Source: Acidobacteriota bacterium
GTDB lineage: Bacteria > Acidobacteriota > Terriglobia > Terriglobales > Acidobacteriaceae
Direction: 5' to 3'
Length of the DNA: 11,683 bases
NCBI GenBank assembly: GCA_021793595.1
Contig: JAJYSL010000121.1
Location: forward strand, 1-11,683
Part shown: positions 1 to 6,473 of the stretch, piece after piece
Layout: each line of letters starts with the position of its first letter
Position numbering within the stretch: the first letter of the stretch is position 1
Position numbers and translations under genes: made by a program
The notes under the pieces: generated by a model
Databases searched by the model: none
The model's input: the letters and a program-made list of their open reading frames with translations, nothing else
Told to the model about the DNA's origin: nothing

Positions 1-542
1 TGCTTCTCGACATTCTCACTGGACTCCGGGTAAGCGAGCTGCTCGCGCTAAAGTGGTCGGACGTGGATTTCGAGAACCTCGAACTGCACGTTACCCGTTC
101 CATTTCACTTCAGCGCGTCGGCCCCTGCAAGACGGAGGCATCGCAGAAGCCGGTTCCGCTCGATCCCGAACTGGCCGAGGTTCTGCTCTTGTGGCGCAGA
201 CGGTCGCCTTACCCGATGGACGGCGACTGGGTCTTTGCCAGTCCGGCCAGCAAGGGCGAGCTTCCGTACTGGTCCTACTCCCTTTTCCGGGTGTACATCC
301 GTCCGGCCCTCAAGGCGGCAGGAATCACGGGGAAGGTGGGATGGCATACCTTCCGTCATTCGTTTGCGACGATTCTGAAGTCGCACGGGGAGGACGTGAA
401 GACGGTGCAGGAGCTGCTGCGGCACGCGAACAGCAGCGTCACGATGAACCTCTATGCGCAGGCGGTGACCGACATCAAGCGCAGCGCGCAGAGCAAGGTT
501 GCCAGGCTGGTGTTTGAGCCGAAAAAGGGGAATTCGGAATGA
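1..542 (+). CDS. Tyrosine recombinase / phage-type integrase, C-terminal catalytic domain (5' end outside window)
   Basis: Site-specific recombinase that cuts and rejoins DNA through a tyrosine-phosphate intermediate. The reading frame is open from the first bases, so only about the last 180 residues are visible, and these hold the whole catalytic core. In order one sees the first arginine in TGLRVSELLALKWSDVD (codon near 27), the beta-hairpin lysine in KTEASQKPVPL, the H-x-x-R box in WHTFRHSFAT, the second histidine in LLRHANSSVTM, and the nucleophilic tyrosine in MNLYAQ. All expected catalytic residues are present, so the enzyme may be active. The stop lies 69 bp from the 3' end of a tRNA-Glu gene on the other strand, which points to an island integrase rather than XerC/XerD. 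The missing N-terminal arm-binding domain must lie to the left. The domain call is firm; the role as island integrase is inferred from context. Confidence 0.93.
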   Translation, partial: LLDILTGLRVSELLALKWSDVDFENLELHVTRSISLQRVGPCKTEASQKPVPLDPELAEVLLLWRRRSPYPMDGDWVFASPASKGELPYWSYSLFRVYIRPALKAAGITGKVGWHTFRHSFATILKSHGEDVKTVQELLRHANSSVTMNLYAQAVTDIKRSAQSKVARLVFEPKKGNSE

Positions 543-611
543 GCGCCGTCTTATTGGACGTTATCGGACGGCAATCAAATTGGAGATTTTCTTGTAAGTC
601 TTTTGTTTTGT

Positions 612-660
612 TGGCGTCCCCGACGGGATTTGAACCCGTGTTATCGCCGTGAAAGGGCGG
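612..660. other. Putative island attachment site (attL/attR) in the 3' half of tRNA-Glu
   Basis: Tyrosine integrases of islands commonly recombine in the anticodon or T-arm half of a tRNA and sit right next to the copy of the site that keeps the tRNA whole. Here the integrase lies on the 3' side of the tRNA, in the expected position. The exact crossover cannot be set, because the partner direct repeat would be beyond the left edge. No second copy of the tRNA 3' segment was noticed in the window. Confidence 0.5.
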
Positions 661-689
661 TGTCCTAGGCCGGGCTAGACGACGGGGAC
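612..689 (-). tRNA. tRNA-Glu (anticodon TTC), with encoded CCA
   Basis: Read on the minus strand, a full cloverleaf folds. The acceptor stem is GTCCCCG paired with CGGGGAC, followed by discriminator G and an encoded CCA at 612-614. The anticodon loop is CTTTCAC (plus positions 649-655), giving anticodon TTC at 651-653. The T arm is ACGGG/CCCGT around TTCAAAT. The body closely resembles bacterial tRNA-Glu, including the CACCGCCCTTTCAC segment. The 3' end faces the integrase gene at 1-542, so this tRNA is the probable attachment site of the element to its left, and the 3' half was probably restored by the element on insertion. Confidence 0.96.
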
Positions 690-710
690 GCGTAGGTTGC
701 TGCCAGACGC

Positions 711-737
711 GGATCGACTCTTTTGCTTCGTCGATCC
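711..737. repeat. 8-bp perfect inverted repeat upstream of tRNA-Glu
   Basis: GGATCGAC (711-718) and GTCGATCC (730-737) are exact inverse complements separated by 11 bases. On the minus strand this hairpin lies about 22 bases upstream of the tRNA 5' end. No U-run follows it in either direction, so it is not a standard terminator. It could be a processing hairpin, a protein-binding site or chance. Confidence 0.4.
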
Positions 738-908
738 ACGATACTTCAGCGCGAGGAGTTGATTGCCGTCGCACAGGATTCCCTGCACGATTCCGGTTCG
801 AGAGAGAAATCATGTCCTGCATCAATGAGCGTATCAATCGCTTCCAACGGTGTCAAAGGACACTCTCTTCCAATACAAGATGAGCCTGAAGGATAGTCAT
901 GCTGGGAT

Positions 909-1318
909 GTGAACATCCGCATGCACGATGCAGAGAAGTTGAGTTTGGAGGCGATGGGCCGGTTCGTCGAGGCCAGCGAGGAAATCCGGTTTGAGGGTGA
1001 AAATCGGCGGCAGCTCTATGGCTGGGTGGAGCAGGTGCTGGTCGGACAGCAATACGCCCAACTGGGCAAGGCGGCGCGGGGCCTGGTGCGGCGCTACATC
1101 GAGAAGATGACGCGGCTGATCGCGCGCTACACGGCCACCGGGCGGGTGCAGGCGACGGTCTATCGGCGACGGCGTTTCGCGCAACTGTACACAGGGGCCG
1201 ACATCGAGTTGCTGCCAGCGTGGATGAGGCGCACGAGACCTTGAGCGGACCGGCAACACGGCGCATTCTGGAGCGCGAAGTTCAGGTCTACGGCAATCAG
1301 GAGTACGCGCGCCTGGAC
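909..1318 (+). pseudogene. N-terminal remnant of an IS transposase (helix-turn-helix region of a DDE integrase-type enzyme), frameshifted
   Basis: The reading frame from 909 (GTG; ATG at 921 also possible) encodes a helix-turn-helix N-terminal region like that of integrase-core transposases, with segments such as AARGLVRRYIEKMTRLIARY and TGADIELL. The frame breaks at about 1214. Reading on in the next frame gives SVDEAHETLSGPATRRILER and then EYARL, which is the natural continuation of this family. Restoring one base in the CTG-CC-AGC stretch would read L-L-A-S-V-D-E, so a single-base deletion best explains the break. From family memory, about eight residues (GLSRAQVT) also seem to be missing between EKMT and RLI. 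The catalytic DDE core that should follow EYARLAG is absent and is replaced near 1316 by ISAs1-type sequence. It is therefore a dead fragment. The family is recognised by pattern only and may be assigned differently by ISfinder. Confidence 0.75.
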
Positions 1319-1480
1319 CGCCTCATCCGGCAGCCCTGGGGAATCGGAAACAAACTCCACTGGGTGCTCGACGTCGGTTTCGGAGAAGACCTCGACCGCA
1401 AACGGGCGGGCCATGCGGCACAGAATTTTTCCCTGCTCAACCGCATTGCACCCTACCTGCTCAAACTGCTCGGTATCTGA
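1319..1480 (+). pseudogene. C-terminal remnant of an ISAs1-family (DDE) transposase, internally deleted
   Basis: The frame continuing from the preceding transposase fragment changes character near 1316-1322 and reads RLIRQPWGIGNKLHWVLDVG, then FGEDLDRKRAGHAAQNFSLL. This is the characteristic W-x-I-E-N-x-L-H-W-V-L-D region near the end of ISAs1-type transposases. The usual glutamate of the IEN motif, a candidate catalytic residue, is a glycine here (IGN). After NRIA the sequence jumps to PYLLKLLGI, which in intact relatives is the very end of the protein about 25-30 residues later, so an internal in-frame deletion is likely. Only about 54 residues of a roughly 370-residue enzyme remain, joined in frame to an unrelated transposase. 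It cannot be functional. Confidence 0.75.
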
Positions 1481-1591
1481 TATGCGTTGGCCCTAGGGCT
1501 AATCCTGCGCCGCGATCGCTTCGAAAATCTCATCGGGAAAATTCCCCTGAGCCACGCCGAAACATCTCTTCACCACGAAAGTCGCTCGCTG

Positions 1592-2641
1592 CTACCAGCG
1601 AAGCAGCACCAGCTCCGAACAGAATCCCGGCCCGACCGCGGCCAAGATGCTGTAACTCCCTGCAGGCGGCTTCCTATTCAACATATAGTCTTCCAGCACC
1701 AGCAGCACAGACGCAGAAGACATGTTTCCGTTGTTGCGTAAACAATCCCATGAAGGAGCGAACGCTTCGCGTGGCAGGCCTAATGCTTCCGCGGATGCGT
1801 CGAGCACCTTGGGGCCGCCGGTGTGCATGATCCAGCTGCCAATATCGCTGCGCTTCATACCGAAGCCAGCAAGGAATTTGTCGACATCGCCGGGAAAATT
1901 CTTATGGATCGCGTCCGGAACGTCGGGCGACAGAACGATCTGGAAGCCTTCTTCCGAAATGTCCCAACCCATCAGGTGCTCAGTGTTGCGATAGAAACTC
2001 GACTGGTGCCCGAGAATCTCCGGCCCCTTCGCGGCAACCTTGTCGCCGGCAACAATCACCGCGGCCGAACCGTCGGCAAACAGACCGGAGGCAATCATGT
2101 TCGCGACGGACAAATCCATCCGCTGCCAAGTCAGGGAACAAAGCTCAACAGAGAGCAGCACGGCGATGCGATCCGGATAGGCTTGCACATAATCCGCAGC
2201 CTGCCCGATGCCGGCTGCGCCCGCAACGCAGCCTAGACCAAAGATCGGTGTGCGCCGCATATCCAGTGGCAGGTCCATCACGTTGCTGAGCTTAGCGTCG
2301 AGCGAAGGAGCAGAGATGCCAGTGACGGAAACAATAATGATGGCGCCAATTTCTTCTTTTTTCCGACCCGCGCGCTCCAACGCGGTAGTAATGGCACGCT
2401 CGCCCAGATCGACTGCGGCTTTGATCCAGCGATTGTTGGCATCGCCCCATGTTTCGATCGAGGCATACTCGTCAATGGGATAGGCAAGATGACGCTTTTC
2501 TACGCATACCCGCTGATGCAGCCGCTCTAAAACGTCCGGCTTGTCGAGCTTGTCTTTCCAGTGCTGGCACAACGTTTCAAATATTTTCTGCTGGCTGTAA
2601 TACCATTCCGGCATTGCGCTAGCGACACTTGCAATTCTCAT
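1592..2641 (-). CDS. Type III polyketide synthase (chalcone/stilbene synthase superfamily, bacterial alkylpyrone-type)
   Basis: Homodimeric iterative condensing enzyme that extends an acyl-CoA starter with malonyl-CoA and cyclises the product, in bacteria usually to alkylpyrones or alkylresorcinols. The 349-residue length is normal for the family. The Cys-His-Asn triad is intact: Cys138 in GLGCVAGAAG, His273 in WIMHTGGPKVLDA and Asn306 in NNGNMSSASVLLVLED. The C-terminal loop AVGPGFCSELVLL (335-347) matches the family GFGPG loop. The start at 2641 gives the usual N-terminal MRIASVASAMPE and has a weak purine-rich site (GAGAAG) about 8-13 bases upstream. A methyltransferase lies upstream on the same strand, but a 347-bp gap separates them, so co-transcription is uncertain. 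No usual bacterial partner (isoprenylcysteine-type methyltransferase or flavin oxidoreductase) is seen. The enzyme class is firm; starter and product cannot be read from the sequence. Confidence 0.95.
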   Translation of the reverse strand: MRIASVASAMPEWYYSQQKIFETLCQHWKDKLDKPDVLERLHQRVCVEKRHLAYPIDEYASIETWGDANNRWIKAAVDLGERAITTALERAGRKKEEIGAIIIVSVTGISAPSLDAKLSNVMDLPLDMRRTPIFGLGCVAGAAGIGQAADYVQAYPDRIAVLLSVELCSLTWQRMDLSVANMIASGLFADGSAAVIVAGDKVAAKGPEILGHQSSFYRNTEHLMGWDISEEGFQIVLSPDVPDAIHKNFPGDVDKFLAGFGMKRSDIGSWIMHTGGPKVLDASAEALGLPREAFAPSWDCLRNNGNMSSASVLLVLEDYMLNRKPPAGSYSILAAVGPGFCSELVLLRW

Positions 2642-2988
2642 TCGGTGTACTTCTCTTTCGCTCGTTTCTTAAATCCTGAAGAGTGGCCCCTACTGAGACT
2701 ATCAGCACGATGATTCGCTGACCACGTTTTGTGGTCCTCGCTCGCGACGATGCAACCGCAGTCGAAACCGAAGAGGGCACCCGAATCGCGGCGGATGAAT
2801 CTGCCGAAACGCAGATCGACCGGGCAGACTGGATTCCTGATCTTTAGACTAATTATGATTGTCTATTATTTCTGCCAGGATTGCACACGTTTGTGTACAT
2901 CGCCAACGTCACCCAACTATTCCCAACTTGAATTGAGATGATTTCCGCGTGGTGGAACCCACCCAAAGGCGATATGCCAGCGTTTGAT
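2642..2988. other. Intergenic stretch without a confident gene; hairpin and short coding-like fragment
   Basis: These 347 bp separate the polyketide synthase from the methyltransferase. A perfect 6-bp hairpin GACCAC-GTTTT-GTGGTC lies at 2720-2736, with no U-run after it in either direction. On the plus strand, 2731-2847 encodes an acidic 38-residue stretch (VVLARDDATAVETEEGT at its start, RADWIPDL at its end) with GC-rich third positions and a proper stop, but no start region or known match. It may be the 3' relic of a lost gene. The segment near 2850-2940 is AT-rich and could hold the promoter of the minus-strand polyketide synthase; no clear -35/-10 pair was found. Confidence 0.5.
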
Positions 2989-3588
2989 TCACTGACGTCC
3001 GGCCCGCTTCTGCGCAATCACCAGACCACGAGGAGTGGGCAGCAGGGCGACTGATAACAAACCCTCGGCCTCCATCTTCAACGCAGCGTCGCGAACCACT
3101 TTCAGGTGGGAACTCGCGTCGTGCATCAGGATGATGCCGCGCGAGCTGATCTGCGGAAGGAATCGCCTGACCTCCTGCTCACGTATGGGCGGATCGCTAT
3201 CGCTGAACAGAAGATCGATGCCGCCATTCACTTGCATTTCCAGGCTGGATTCATTGCGGAGATCAATCCAGTCTGCGAGTCCGGAGTTGGCAACGTTTTC
3301 TCGCGCTTTGGCATAAACAACCGGATCAAACTCGCAACTGATCACTTTGCCAAAACCGTTACGCTTCAGGCCCTCTGCAATCCAAAGCGTGCTGACAGCA
3401 AGAAAGGAGCCGGTCTCGACGACCAGATTCGGCTTGAGGGTAGTCACCAAGGTGCGGATGAATTCCAGCACCTCCGCCTCGGCCGTCATCGAGTCGTACA
3501 TGCTCCAACGTTCCGGATGCGGACATTCGGCGGTCGCACGATGATATTCCGGCAGCAGAGCGCCCTTCGCGAGATCCGCCTGCCGCAT
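2989..3588 (-). CDS. Class I SAM-dependent methyltransferase (Methyltransf_24 / CmcI-like)
   Basis: Predicted soluble enzyme of 199 residues that moves a methyl group from S-adenosylmethionine to an unknown acceptor. The Rossmann motifs are in order: motif I VVETGSFLAVST (56-67), with the variant ETGS in place of E/DxGxG, as is usual for the Methyltransf_24 group; motif II acidic residue in ISCEFDP (83-89); motif III/IV IDLLFSDSD (124-132); and strand 5 GIILMHDAS (151-159), whose histidine-aspartate pair is typical of O-methyltransferase-like members. There is no signal peptide or membrane segment. It starts 85 bp after rpmB and precedes the polyketide synthase on the same strand. A role in tailoring the polyketide is possible but only guessed from order. 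The ribosome site is weak (AAGAG about 10 bases before ATG). Confidence 0.85.
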   Translation of the reverse strand: MRQADLAKGALLPEYHRATAECPHPERWSMYDSMTAEAEVLEFIRTLVTTLKPNLVVETGSFLAVSTLWIAEGLKRNGFGKVISCEFDPVVYAKARENVANSGLADWIDLRNESSLEMQVNGGIDLLFSDSDPPIREQEVRRFLPQISSRGIILMHDASSHLKVVRDAALKMEAEGLLSVALLPTPRGLVIAQKRAGRQ

Positions 3589-3673
3589 GATTTAATGCTC
3601 TTGTTTTAGCTTCTTCTTGAACAAATGCATAACGGATGAGAGGAATCGGCGTGCGGAAGAATTTGGTGGAAAC

Positions 3674-3862
3674 TTACGCTTTGACGACTTTGCCGGACTT
3701 GATGCAGCCGGTGCAGACACGGATGCGTTTGCTGGTGGTGTTCACCTTAGCCTTGACGGTCTGAAGATTGACATTCCAGCGGCGGCGCGTCACGTTGTGC
3801 GCGTGCGACACGTTGTTGCCGAATTGCGGTTTCTTGCCGCAAATTTCACATATTTGTGCCAT
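3674..3862 (-). CDS. rpmB: 50S ribosomal protein L28
   Basis: Small basic protein of the large ribosomal subunit. The 62-residue product begins [20 protein letters not shown] and contains the hallmark [12 protein letters not shown] segment. It keeps four cysteines in two pairs (Cys5/Cys8 and Cys50/Cys53), so it is the zinc-binding (C+) form. The frame is open upstream to 4036, but the start at 3862 is chosen because it gives the family N-terminus and has an AGGA site about 8-12 bases before ATG. It is monocistronic or leads a minus-strand series with the methyltransferase 85 bp downstream. Its leader holds a strong hairpin (3949-3975), so control by attenuation or autoregulation is possible. 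Confidence 0.97.
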   Translation of the reverse strand: MAQICEICGKKPQFGNNVSHAHNVTRRRWNVNLQTVKAKVNTTSKRIRVCTGCIKSGKVVKA

Positions 3863-3948
3863 GATCTGTATCCTATACCTTGCAAATGTGGATGTGGCTT
3901 TGGGAATTGCACACCGTGATACGCCGCATCGGAAAGTCCGACACACCC

Positions 3949-3975
3949 GGAGTTTTCTGCTGGCAGAAAATCTCC
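3949..3975 (-). promoter_or_regulatory. Hairpin in the rpmB leader
   Basis: On the minus strand GGAG-a-TTTTCTG-CCAG-CAGAAAA-CTCC folds into an 11-bp stem with one bulged A and a four-base loop. It lies about 87 bases before the rpmB start codon. No U-run follows on the minus strand, so it does not look like a plain terminator. It may be a leader structure that ribosomal protein or a nuclease recognises. The same DNA lies upstream of the divergent glycosyltransferase, so it could act for either gene. Confidence 0.5.
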
Positions 3976-3991
3976 TTCGACCCAAACCATA

Positions 3992-4020
3992 AGTGTACAG
4001 AAAATATACCTTGTGGGCAA
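3992..4020 (-). promoter_or_regulatory. Candidate sigma-70-type promoter for rpmB
   Basis: On the minus strand TTGCCC (4015-4020) and TACACT (3992-3997) are separated by 17 bases. Each box matches four of six consensus positions. It would give a leader of about 120 bases that contains the hairpin at 3949-3975. The match is moderate and other AT-rich boxes (TATATT nearby) compete. Confidence 0.3.
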
Positions 4021-4159
4021 TTGCAACCTGTCCCAAGGGAATGACAGTATTGCTACCCGCTGCGAAGATTCAAGCTTCCCCGTCCGGCGATCCCCGTTCA
4101 AAGAATTGCGCCCTGTGAAGACCAAACTTCTGCCACAATCCGAGTCCGCGCCAGCCAAC

Positions 4160-5491
4160 ATGGACAACGCCTCCTCTTTATCCAGGTCGTTTCAAACCAC
4201 ATGGACGGTCTTCTGGATTGCCTTCCTGGTGCGCGTGCTCTACATGACGCTGGCCCACACCTATCACCTACGCACCGATGGCGACCATTTCCAGTTCGGC
4301 TGGGAGATGGGACGTGTTGCCCGTGCTCTGGTCACGGGCCACGGCTACGCAGACCCTTTCATCGGTCACACAGGCCCTACCACCTGGGTTCCTCCCTTGT
4401 ACCCATTGCTGTTGGCCGGCGTATTCAAGATTTTCGGCGTCTACACACTGCGATCGGCATGGGTCATCCTTGCCATCAACAGTTTCTTCTCCGCCCTTAC
4501 CACGCTCACCACATACGAAATTGCTGCCCGCTGCTTCAACCGCCGCGTCGCGTTGTGGTCTGCATGGATCTGGGCCCTCTATCCTGCGGCGATGCAATAT
4601 GCGGTGCGCTGGGTTTGGGACATGACGGTGAGCACCTGGCTGCTGTCACTCATTTTGGTGCTCGCACTGCGCATGCGTCGGATCGGCGAGATTCCTGCCG
4701 ACGCAGATCTGCGTTCTGACGACGACGGCCGCACCTTGCGGCGGTGGCTGATCTTCGGGGTCCTCTGGGGACTGCTCGCCCTCAGCAATCCTTCGCTGCT
4801 GTTGTTCCTGCCCGCTTGCGGTTTATGGGTGCTGCACGGAACTCAACGTCTTCGGCGGCAGGTTGGGTTCGCGGCGATTTCTGCGGGTGTGTTCATCCTC
4901 TGCATTTCTCCCTGGATGGTTCGCAACGCCCTGGTGTTTCATAAATTCATTCCCATGCGCGCCAACTTTGGCGCAGAGCTGTACCTGGGCAACGGCCCCG
5001 GCGCCATGGGTTTCTTGATGGAGTACAACCATCCGTATGAAGCTCCTGACCAGCTGCGGCTCTACAAGCAAATGGGTGAAGTCGACTACGCCCGGATGCG
5101 CGGCCGTATGGCCAAGCAATACATCGCAAGCCATCCCGGCCTGTTCCTGCGCAATTCTTTGAAGCGGCTGTATTTTTTCTGGATTAGTGTTCCCCATCCG
5201 TCGGACAAGACCTGGTACATTGAGGCTGTTCGAGTGGCGAATTTTGCGTTCGCCAGCATTGCTGGATTATTTGGCCTGGCGCTGGCGCTGAAACGTCACA
5301 AGCCGGCTGCGTGGCTGTTCGCATGGGCCTTTTTGCTGATCCCTCTGATCTACTATTTCGTCACCGTCCATGCCAGGTTCCGCAACCCTTTGGAGCCCCT
5401 AATCGCCATTCTCGCGGTCTATCTGTTCCAATCCGCGGAAAAGCGTTGGCCCCGCTGGATTCACAGTGACAGAACGGTTGACGCCGCCTAG
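4160..5491 (+). CDS. GT-C fold membrane glycosyltransferase (GT39/GT83, PMT/ArnT-like)
   Basis: Predicted polytopic inner-membrane enzyme that moves a sugar from a polyprenyl-phosphate donor to an acceptor on the outer face. With the start at 4160 it has 443 residues. The first membrane helix is followed by a periplasmic loop with the acidic HLRTDGDHFQFGWEM motif (Asp40 and Asp42, the expected catalytic/metal position), then WVPPLYPLLLAGVFKIFG and a run of further hydrophobic helices (such as SALTTLTTYEIAA, LWGLLALSNPSLLLFLPACG, LLIPLIYYFVTV), ending in ARFRNPLEPLIAILAVYLF, a typical late motif of the group. The frame is open back to 4013; ATG 4160 fits best because the first helix follows directly, but GTG 4115 is possible and neither has a good ribosome site. 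Sugar and acceptor are unknown. It is divergent from rpmB and lies 171 bp before rplU. Confidence 0.85.
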   Translation: MDNASSLSRSFQTTWTVFWIAFLVRVLYMTLAHTYHLRTDGDHFQFGWEMGRVARALVTGHGYADPFIGHTGPTTWVPPLYPLLLAGVFKIFGVYTLRSAWVILAINSFFSALTTLTTYEIAARCFNRRVALWSAWIWALYPAAMQYAVRWVWDMTVSTWLLSLILVLALRMRRIGEIPADADLRSDDDGRTLRRWLIFGVLWGLLALSNPSLLLFLPACGLWVLHGTQRLRRQVGFAAISAGVFILCISPWMVRNALVFHKFIPMRANFGAELYLGNGPGAMGFLMEYNHPYEAPDQLRLYKQMGEVDYARMRGRMAKQYIASHPGLFLRNSLKRLYFFWISVPHPSDKTWYIEAVRVANFAFASIAGLFGLALALKRHKPAAWLFAWAFLLIPLIYYFVTVHARFRNPLEPLIAILAVYLFQSAEKRWPRWIHSDRTVDAA

Positions 5492-5521
5492 CCAGAACCA
5501 GTATCCTTAATTGGTTAGGCG
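5485..5521 (+). terminator. Possible hairpin terminator overlapping the glycosyltransferase stop codon
   Basis: CGCCTAGCCA (5485-5494) pairs with TGGTTAGGCG (5512-5521) through 10 positions with one G-U pair. The stem includes the TAG stop. The loop is 17 bases and no U-run follows, so it may be a weak or Rho-assisted end, or an mRNA 3' stabiliser rather than an intrinsic terminator. Confidence 0.35.
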
Positions 5522-5662
5522 ATTCACTCTGCGCGTGCGTTCTGCAACGTGCCTGGATGAACCCCGATCTCCGCGGCATCCACTGCGGCTCATAGGGATA
5601 CTTGTTCCGCCTGAAATTTTGATTGCACCCGGGCGAAGGCCATAGGTGCGGAGGGTTCAGTT

Positions 5663-5995
5663 ATGTACGCAATTATTCGCACCGGCGGAAAGCAATACCG
5701 CGTGGCGCCCGGTGATGTACTGCGAGTGGAAAAGCTGCCGCAGGCAGAAGGCAATATCGAGTTCACTGAGGTACTGGCCGCTTCAACCGGAACTCAGGAT
5801 TCTAATCTGGCCAAGCCAGGTTCCGCCAAGGTTCTGGCTTCCGTGGTCAACGAAGGCCGCGCCAAGAAAGTGCTGGTCTTCCACCTGAAGCGCAAGAAGC
5901 AATACAAAAAGATGCAGGGTCACCGCCAGTCCTACACCGAAGTTCGGATTCACGAGATTCAGGTTGATGGGCAGAGCTTTACCGCCGCCAGCTAA
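5663..5995 (+). CDS. rplU: 50S ribosomal protein L21
   Basis: Large-subunit ribosomal protein that binds 23S rRNA together with L20. The 110-residue product starts MYAIIRTGGKQYRVAPGDVL, the canonical L21 N-terminus, and contains the conserved C-terminal KRKKQYKKMQGHRQSYTEVR region. The length is normal (about 103-110). A strong ribosome site GGAGGG at 5650-5655 lies 7 bases before ATG and fixes the start. rpmA follows after 75 bp on the same strand, the nearly universal rplU-rpmA pair. The 171-bp gap upstream should hold the promoter, though no convincing boxes were seen there. Confidence 0.98.
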   Translation: MYAIIRTGGKQYRVAPGDVLRVEKLPQAEGNIEFTEVLAASTGTQDSNLAKPGSAKVLASVVNEGRAKKVLVFHLKRKKQYKKMQGHRQSYTEVRIHEIQVDGQSFTAAS

Positions 5996-6070
5996 GCTGG
6001 TTGAGCGCGCACCAATGACGTTGCAAGGCAGTAAAATTGAAATTCAAGAGATGTATTCAAGGATTGGATC

Positions 6071-6337
6071 ATGGCACATAAAAAAGGATTAGGCAGTTCC
6101 CGGAACGGGCGCGATTCGAATTCGCAGCGTCTGGGAGTGAAACGGTTTGGCGGCGAAGTTGTTACGGGCGGCTCGATTATCGTGCGTCAGCGCGGCACAC
6201 GCCTGAAGCCTGGCTTGAACGTGGGCCTCGGCAGCGACGACACCCTGTATGCCAAGATTGACGGGCGCGTGCGGTTCGTCGACCGCGGGCGCACTGGCCG
6301 CTTTGTCGCCGTTGACCCCATCGCGGTCGAGGCGTAA
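6071..6337 (+). CDS. rpmA: 50S ribosomal protein L27
   Basis: Large-subunit protein whose N-terminal tail reaches the peptidyl-transferase centre. The 88-residue product begins [20 protein letters not shown] and continues [16 protein letters not shown], the family signature. There is no N-terminal leader of the kind removed by Prp protease in Firmicutes, so the tail is made in its mature form. AAGGA at 6059-6063 lies 7 bases before ATG. It follows rplU. obgE, which often comes next in other bacteria, is absent; instead a perfect-stem terminator follows and the next gene is convergent. Confidence 0.98.
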   Translation: MAHKKGLGSSRNGRDSNSQRLGVKRFGGEVVTGGSIIVRQRGTRLKPGLNVGLGSDDTLYAKIDGRVRFVDRGRTGRFVAVDPIAVEA

Positions 6338-6407
6338 GGCAGAGGCAATTCCCGTCGCGCTTTTACTCACCTAATCGCCGAAACGTTAATCGAATTTTGG
6401 CACTTGC

Positions 6408-6451
6408 AAATGGAAATTGGCTGATCCCTAGGGGTCAGCCAATTTCCATTT
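6408..6451. terminator. Bidirectional terminator-like hairpin, 17-bp perfect stem
   Basis: AAATGGAAATTGGCTGA (6408-6424) is the exact inverse complement of 6435-6451, with a ten-base loop TCCCTAGGGG that is itself nearly self-complementary. It lies between the convergent ends of rpmA (6337) and the membrane protein gene (6474). A-rich and T-rich ends of the stem supply short U-runs in both directions, so it most likely ends both transcripts. Confidence 0.85.
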
Positions 6452-6473
6452 CTATACGTTGTTCGCGAGTCGC

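Noticed and set aside
475..837. Minus-strand frame spanning the tRNA gene
   Set aside because: It crosses the tRNA-Glu cloverleaf and the end of the integrase; no protein family is seen.
2729..2941. 70-codon plus-strand frame in the synthase-methyltransferase gap
   Set aside because: It is out of frame with the more coding-like fragment 2731-2847, has no ribosome site and its product looks random.
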